From Silene conica (taxonomy: Eukaryota > Streptophyta > Magnoliopsida > Caryophyllales > Caryophyllaceae): a DNA stretch of 64,000 bases. The stretch covers positions 43,604,079-43,668,078 of the forward strand of contig CM055313.2 of NCBI GenBank assembly GCA_029255685.2, written 5' to 3'. Below the pieces are notes generated by a model. It did not search any database, was not told where the DNA came from, and saw only the letters and a program-made list of their open reading frames with translations. A program made the translations under genes and the position numbers. Shown here piece by piece: positions 57,343 to 64,000 of the stretch. The first letter of the stretch is position 1; each line of letters starts with the position of its first letter.

Positions 57343-58623
57343 TGTTGGGAAATGTGTCCTCAACAATAAGTGCGATCATGTAATTAAATCTCATAACGAG
57401 AATACGCAAGGGATGATACGAATTATTAGTCAACTGACCAACATTAATCGGTAATGATTGGCTAGCTAGAGTTTGACATTACTGTCGTATGACGGTGGTG
57501 GTCAGTTGATCCCTTTAGGTCACACCTTTAGGACAATTCCCTTAATTGATAAAGTGATCAAATGTATATTGATACGATTTGATCATATTCCTTAAACTCG
57601 TGTATCGAGAAATTAGAGGTTAAATCTTAATGTAAGATTTATGTTTAAAATTGAAACGTGTCAATTGTTAAACATTAAACGATATTTTATTATATCGTTA
57701 CTAGAATGAATTGGGTTATGATTAATACAAAGGTTATAAATCGTTTTGACGATTATCATAAGTGACCATTTTACATCTAGTAATTTCGAATTACTTGTCA
57801 ACTTGATAAATGAGATTTATTAATTTATGAATAATATTTATTTGATAAATATGTATGATTAAATTAAAACAATTGTTATTTTATGACATGTTGGATGTCA
57901 CATAACATAAAATTGTAATGTTGATAAAAATGTAAAATTAGGTCCATATTAGTGTATGTGTGTACCGGTTTTGTATGGTTAAAGAGCATGTTGAGTGTTA
58001 TTTAATTAACACAACAAAATGATTAAAGTTTACTTAACTTTAATTAGGGTGTTACCTTGAGCCACCCTATTTTACATGGGAAAGTGTTGTTGTTCCCTTT
58101 TGATCTCTCCCATGCCCGGCCACACACAACAACACACAACACTCCTTAAATTAATAGGTTAATTTAAGTTTAGGGTTAGTGAGATATATAAGCTCTCTAA
58201 TACCCATTTTCATTCTAGTGTTAGCCGAAAATTCTACACAAGAAGAGAGAAATTTTCTACCTCTAAAATACATATTATAAGATAATAAAATACATACTAA
58301 AAGTAGTATTCAAATATATTTCTAATAAGAGTGATTAGAAATAGTTTAAGGAAGAAACCGAATCCTAGTCTAGCACAACAAAGTTTCGGTTCATTGAGGG
58401 CTTGTCTTGGTGCATCCGGAGGAGGTATTCTATATTGGGTACTCGGAGGATCATCCTTGCAATACTTGGACCGAGTGTAAGAACACGGTTTACTCTCTTA
58501 TTTCCGCTTTAAGCATGCATAAGATCTAATATAAACGAGTTTATAATTTTGTTAATTAAAAGTTAATTAAAAGGTTTGTTAGTATGACTAATTTAGTTTA
58601 TGAGCAACTAGTTAAACCTAACA
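57343..58623 (+). repeat. 3' LTR of I
   Basis: Ends AAACCTAACA, then GGTAA. Confidence 0.92.
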
Positions 58624-58628
58624 GGTAA

Positions 58629-58687
58629 CATCTCTATTTATTTGAGAATGTCTTGCTAAAGGCTCTTAAATAAATGGGGGTGTTACA
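58629..58687 (+). repeat. C 5' LTR, segment 3 (LTR end)
   Basis: The last 59 bases end AAATGGGGGTGTTACA, identical in its final 40 bases to L1. Confidence 0.88.
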
Positions 58688-60987
58688 AAGTGGTATCAGA
58701 GCGAACGATCCTCAGGCCTAAACCAAATGAATAATAATGAACGTAGGAAGAGTCTAATAAAATGAACCCCAGGTTAGTAACTGTTAGGAGCCCAGGGTTG
58801 GGATGAGTTAGGGCCCCCCTCAAACCAAGCCACTGGCCCTTTCAGTCTAACCTGGTCACCCTTGAGAGATGTAGAGCGTGGGTAGTATAAAATAAAAGAT
58901 CAGACCTTGCCTATATCGTACTAACAGTTTTGCAGGAGCGGAATGAGGTAAGTTATGATGTGAAATATGGTTAGTGATCTGTATTATGAAGCATGATAAT
59001 GATATTGAATGTTGGGTGAGATATATGATTTTCAAGTATTGAGAACATGAGTTTCGAATATGAGTTTGAAATATAAGCTTGACTTGCATGATGATGTGCA
59101 TTAGAAGAATACGACAGATATCGAGATGTTGATTGATCTGAATGATTGCATTGAAATTATAGAGAATGGGTGTATATTTATTGAACAATAATTTTGAGTG
59201 ATGTTATCATGTGATTTTGGTGTTTAGAAATTTTTTTATATGATATCTGGTTACTAAATGACTATCGTAACTATGTAATATATTGTCTTGAATTTGAATA
59301 TGAATGATCAGATTTAAATGTTATAGTAATCTATGTCTAGTGATATGCGGAATGTGATGCCTCAAGCCATGAGTGTCATATAGTTATGTGTTACATTTGT
59401 ATATACATATGTAAATATTCAATCATTTAGTTGATTTACTTTTCTGTTTCACAATCTTTACCGTGTTTTAGATGACAATTACAGCTTGAAATGATGAATA
59501 AATGCTAATACGGTGCAACATGATTTTTATGCTTCGATGATATGTCAACGTGTTCGGGAGAATAATGGTTGTATGTAAATGTGATAATATGAAGTGATTT
59601 TAAGGAACAACAGTTTGATAAATTTTCAGAATGTTACCTTGCTTGCACGGACTGCCATTTAAAATGTGTTATCTATATGAATGTGAAAAATTTATGTGTG
59701 ATAACCTTCTGATTTAGCTCCTCGATGCTTTTGGTTTCATGTGCATACGAGGTATATTTTGCGAGGAATGAATAGTTTAGTCGATAGTGGTCAGATTGTT
59801 ACTGCACGGTTCTGTTTTGACCCATGATTTTGCAAATGACACCGTTTAAAACGTATTTATTGTTTATGCATATTTCCAACTCCACTGTTTAGAATATTCA
59901 TTCACATTTTTTCAAAATGGTAAGTCACGTAAAATCTTAACGGGTCGTTATTTAATTGTGATTTTTGCAAGTTGCCCAAATTTCCGTCTAACTGCAGTAA
60001 GGTTTCTGTTCAGATCAATTGAGTTGTATAAATTGATATTAATAATTCCCTTAAGATATGCTTTTGACTTATTTTCCCATATTTGGTTATTTATTTATAT
60101 TTTCTAAAAACTATAATAGCTCGCAAAATAGCTAAGCGGTTATTTAATTATGATTTTTGGAAGTTGCTGCGTGATATATGATTGTGGAAATGATAAAGTT
60201 TTATATTAAAAGTTGAACCAAATATGAATTTTGTGATGTAACCATGTATTACTCTGTATGTCATTAGTAACATGAACAGTAGGCATATGATATGAATATG
60301 AACGCTATCATATGATAATGAAACCTTGTCATTGCGTTGAGCTTTATATAAAGTAGTTTCAATTATACGGACGCAACTGCTTTTATTGCTATGACCTCAA
60401 AATAATTACGTGGTGTTCATATGTATTGTTAAAATCATGTTCATCAGAGAAGAGTCTGGACACGTGGTAGAATAAATTTAACTGGTAAAATCATTAGCAT
60501 GATATAGCAATCTAATTGTTATCAGTAAGTGTGAGTATTGTGAACAATGTGAATCTTGTTGATGTTCTTTCATATATTAATGGTATATCTTTGTCTAGTT
60601 CCCTACGATTCTAATCTTTATAATTTCTTCATGTATATTGTTATGCCACAAAGTGGATTGCACACTGCTATGTTTAAAATCTGATCGCAATATATGGAAT
60701 TATTAATTGGTTTAACTTCTTTACACCTGGAGATGCTAAGCTGTATTCCTTGTCTGAGATTGGTGTATACCTCTGGAAATATGTTAATGCCCCATGTTAA
60801 TTACATTAGCTAAAATTTGCTTTATGTCTTTTCTATAATATGATTTCGCTTCTATAATATGATTATGATCATGAAATGTTTTAATTTGTCAATTATGAAC
60901 TATGAGTTAGCTGATTGTCTACATTGGTGTAAATATGTTAAATGGTGTTAAATGAGATGGCAAGGGTATATACGTGTTAACTACCCT

Positions 60988-61018
<31 letters not shown>

Positions 61019-61544
61019 CACTGCGTAATGTGAAGTTGCCAACTGTGTTTGATTGCCTTAAAAGCCGGATGATAGTTGTCTAGTATAGGGTAATTAACTT
61101 ATCAGATGACTTATGACCGTTGTTTCGATGATTGCTTGAACACTGGATGTGTTCGATGTTTGCTTGAACGCTGGATGCGGAATTTTGTAATGGGGTTACG
61201 AGGACGTAACCATGCTTTAAGGAGGATAGGATTGTAAAATCTTAAAGGTTTATGATATGACTAGTTGTTATAGCATGTAAAATTGATATGTCGTGATTGT
61301 TCGAATATACTTATAATCCTGTTTACTTCTGTTATGCATTATAATGTGATTCGTGAAGTATCTTTTAACTTAGTTATGCGTTAAACTTTGGGGACAAAGT
61401 TTTCTTAACGAGGGTAGAATGTAACATTTCGTGTTTTGAAGTCTATATAAGTGCTACTTGTGATCGTTTCATGCTTGTTATATGTTTCATTACCGTTATG
61501 GAGTGGCGAACTTCGGGACGAAGTTCATTTTAAGGAGGGAAGAC
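58688..61544 (+). other. C internal region: primer site, non-coding body, polypurine tract
   Basis: TGGTATCAGAGC at 58691-58702 is followed by a leader very similar to F's leader. No ORF with a domain is present. A poly-T run of 28 is at 60991-61018. Near 61387-61430 there is a second PPT/LTR-start-like junction (cttaacgagggtagaatgta). The last 35 bases before the 3' LTR (cttcgggacgaagttcattt, then AAGGAGGGAAGAC) match the 3' end of F's internal region. LARD is the best label. Confidence 0.8.
60991..61018. repeat. Poly-T tract (28)
   Basis: Homopolymer in C's internal region; length may be affected by assembly. Confidence 0.9.
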
Positions 61545-62938
61545 TGTAATACCCCGTATTTTAGCCTCGGTCAATGGCAGTCAAATATTTTATGAAAACT
61601 GTTATTATTTTATAATCATATTTCTACGATTATTTTCGTAGAAATATTTCTTTATTTTGATAATATATTTATAATTAAATATATTTCCTATTTTATATTT
61701 ATTTCTTATTTATATTGTTTTATTATTTAAGTCGTAATTATATTTAAATGTAATTTTTATGTAAGTACTAATAATTTCAGTTTATTATAATTGTCGAGTC
61801 GATAGTATTTGAACGTTAGTATTCGATAATTAATTTATCGAATGGGTGTTGATACTTTACATGTTGCTAGTGGGATTCGAACTTGAGATCTTTAGCACAC
61901 AATAAAACCTCAAACACGCTCAAACCCCTTTTCACCATGCCGTCATATTTCAGTCCTACCTTAACCTAAATTAAACCCTAATCAACACTCTATCACCACA
62001 CATCCGCTGCCAACACATCAGGGAGTATAGGGGACGTTCTCACGGTGGTATTAGAGCAGCCTAGGGTGGTTCGAATATGCCGTGAATAAGGTATGGTCAT
62101 CACTGTTTCGCGTTTTCCTGTTTGACGTGCCAATTCTATTCATTGTTAATCAAGGGTATATACATGTTATACTTATTAATTATTGCATAACTGTAATCTA
62201 TGACGTATGGTAGTTGTATTTTGACCCTTGTGGAGTTGTCGTTGACCACCTAGGACCACCGTTAGTGGTCGTTAGTGTCGCCTGTTGCAGAACTGGGGCT
62301 GTTCAGAACAGGGGCGTGAATGTATGATGTTTGTGTGTAATTTGAGTCACAACGTGTTCACGATTTGATATGGGTGTTAGGGTAGTCATGAGAGGGTAGT
62401 CATGGGGTTTGGTTAGTGGTTATCACGGTGGTTTGTGGTGGCTCGTGACAGTTTTGTGATAGGTCTCGTTTGGGGCTGTTTAATCGCATAAAACAGAGTG
62501 AGGGTGCGCAAGTTTTACTCGGGTTTCCGCTCATCGTAGGTATAAGGAGAGGGGTGGTGGTTGTATGGTGGTTGTTGTGTCAGGGCGTTCTGTTGTAGGT
62601 AGGTTATGAGGGTTGTAACTGGCGTTTGGGGGTAATGGTTGTCGGATCGAACGGATGACGCTCGGTTATTGCGGTTGTGCGTAGGTCATTAGGGCAGCAT
62701 TTTTGTGACGTTTGTGGGGGTCTATGGTGGCGGTTCAGATGCTGGTGTTGTAGTTGGTGGTGCAGAGGGGAATACAGGACCACGGGTGGTAGCCTTTGGT
62801 GGCCTGGATGGCGTTTGTGAGGGCTGGAATGAGGGGCTGTCGGCGGTAGTTGGTCGTATGGGCTGTTAGTGTTTAGAGTAGCGTGGGCTGTTACGTTGAT
62901 AGTGTGTTGGTTATTGTGTGTTATTATTGCTAATGTTA

Positions 62939-62979
<41 letters not shown>

Positions 62980-64000
62980 GTTATTGTTTAATTGATCTTT
63001 ATTAACACTAGTAATATTACTATTATGATGCTTATTATTTTATGGTTAGTACTACTAAGGTATAATATGTTAGTAGAATTATTTATATCATTATTGTTGT
63101 TAAGTTGTTTTATTAGTATAATTATGCTAATTGGGGCATTGTATATGTTTTTATAAGTGAATTGTTGTAATTGGTATATATAATTAGTTGACGACAATTA
63201 CCCGTCTATGAGTATTGATTAATACGGAGTATTAATTGTATTGTTGTTATTGTATGGTTAATATTAATATTACAAATATTTGAGTGTGTACTCTATCAAA
63301 TTAGTAAAAGTTGATTAATTACTTGTATGCTATAATTAGCAAGTCTATAATTAGTAAGGTTTATAATATATACGTATATGAGCATGTTGCCTATATTTTT
63401 ACAATGTGTTATGAGTAAGCCAATTGTGAATATGATCTAGTAGTTTGTTAGTGTTGATTGAATGAATAGATTTTGATATGAGTAATAATTTATAGGAACG
63501 GGTTTCGAGGAGGAACAATACTAGACGGTGTTTACTTACGTCGGATTTGCTACCCCAGGTAGGATACACTGGCATTATACTCTATGAAGTGTTATGAATG
63601 GATGTTTACTCTGTGATGTGTTATGAATGGATGTTGCCTTGTATATTATGGATGCAAGTATGAGTTATATGAGCATGGTATTTAATGGTTATTTATTTTA
63701 GTGTTGCATCCATGAGCATGGCATATGCATTGGTTACTGAGAAAGTTATGGATCGGATATTGTTATGATATAAAGCCCAGGGTGGTTCTGCAGACCAGGT
63801 CTGGTGTCTTATCAGCTGTTATGCTGGTGTTCGGTGACGACCGATTATAGTCTGCCGGGAGGTTCGGTATGGCTTGGTGCACGGGTATGAGTTTGAGATT
63901 GAGATTGTGATTGAGCCCGAGCATTTCATGGCATTGCATATCATATTTGTTGCATTATTTACTTTTGTGTTACCCTACTCAACCGCGAGGTTGACAGTGT
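61545..64000 (+). repeat. C 3' LTR (cut by window end)
   Basis: Uninterrupted counterpart of the 5' LTR. It shows the single pre-insertion copy of H's target site (about 63018-63022). By alignment with the 5' LTR pieces, about 330 bp remain beyond 64000. Its small open frames are low-complexity His/Thr/Pro-rich. Confidence 0.9.

Larger units (their letters stand above)
50303..58623 (+). mobile_element. Complete TR-GAG (gag-only Ty1-copia) element I
   Basis: LTRs 50303-51583 and 57343-58623 (1,281 bp each, one difference near the end: CTTACA against CTAACA), TSD GGTAA. Same family as H. Gag at 54040-54948 and nothing else coding. Confidence 0.93.
39247..64000 (+). mobile_element. LARD-like non-coding Ty3-gypsy element C (5' LTR split by H and I; 3' LTR cut by window)
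   Basis: The LTR starts TGTAATACCCCGTATTTTAG at 39247 and again at 61545. The 5' LTR is in three pieces (39247-40735, 49067-50302, 58629-58687), about 2.78 kb in sum, so the 3' LTR should end about 330 bp past the window. Primer site TGGTATCAGAGC is at 58691-58702 and a polypurine tract at 61532-61544. The internal 2.86 kb has no coding capacity. Few LTR differences (about five noticed), so it is young. It disrupts B's gag-pro. Confidence 0.88.

Noticed and set aside
47251..57433. Minus-strand frames of 69 and 109 codons in H and I near the 3' LTR
   Set aside because: Present in both copies because they are recent relatives; no domain and antisense to the element.
40309..62942. 111-112 codon minus-strand frame in both C LTRs
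   Set aside because: His/Thr/Pro-rich low-complexity frame reaching into the (ATT)n tract; no start context or domain.
1..64000. Search for tRNA, rRNA, CRISPR-like arrays, telomeric repeats and organellar insertions
   Set aside because: No tRNA gene, rRNA segment, regular spacer array, TTTAGGG run or plastid/mitochondrial gene was recognised. The primer sites are short tRNA complements, not genes.

Overview
This window is repeat-dense plant nuclear DNA, most likely from a eudicot with a large genome. No host gene is visible. Almost every base can be assigned to LTR retrotransposons inserted into one another. The evidence is paired long terminal repeats, tRNA-derived primer binding sites, polypurine tracts, 5-bp target-site duplications, and gag/protease/integrase/RT/RNase H reading frames of Ty3-gypsy (chromovirus and Athila-like) and Ty1-copia (Sirevirus and TR-GAG) type. 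No rRNA, tRNA, CRISPR or bacterial-style operon was seen.

Left part (1-6853). A Tekay/C-like LTR end (1-1479) sits in the 3' part of an Athila-like element D (1480-4452, 3' LTR 3151-4452). D lies in a reversed relic of a TR-GAG copia element E (4453-6731). E in turn lies in the 3' LTR of a reversed, decayed chromovirus A (LTR piece 6732-6853; pol 6921-10376; gag 20671-21600; 5' LTR from 21766).

Middle (10428-39246). A full-length reversed chromovirus F (10428-20665, TSD CACTC, LTRs about 1% different by eye) interrupts A's gag inside a zinc knuckle. An Athila-like element B (5' LTR 23274-24816, tRNA-Asp primer site, gag-protease to 39246) begins where recognisable A LTR sequence stops. B is split by a very young Sirevirus G (24957-36458) with gag, pol and a third env-position ORF.

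Right part (39247-64000). A non-coding LARD-like element C, related to F, interrupts B's gag-pro. Its 5' LTR carries two complete gag-only copia elements, H (40736-49061, TSD CTATT) and I (50303-58623, TSD GGTAA). C's 3' LTR runs off the window. F-like elements could supply C with enzymes, and a full copia element could supply H and I, but this is inference from shared terminal signals and missing pol.

Two patterns are not explained by ordinary retroelement annotation. (1) A 12-bp palindrome GGTCG-N2-CGACC occurs 18 times. It is always in pairs exactly 21 bp apart (9-nt spacer), nine pairs in total, confined to the two Athila-like elements. It is found in LTRs, the 3' non-coding region and, in frame, in gag. 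(2) A ten-unit array in A's LTR has a conserved 20-nt core whose flanks vary between units yet remain self-complementary in most of them, as expected for hairpins kept by compensatory change. All counts were made by eye.
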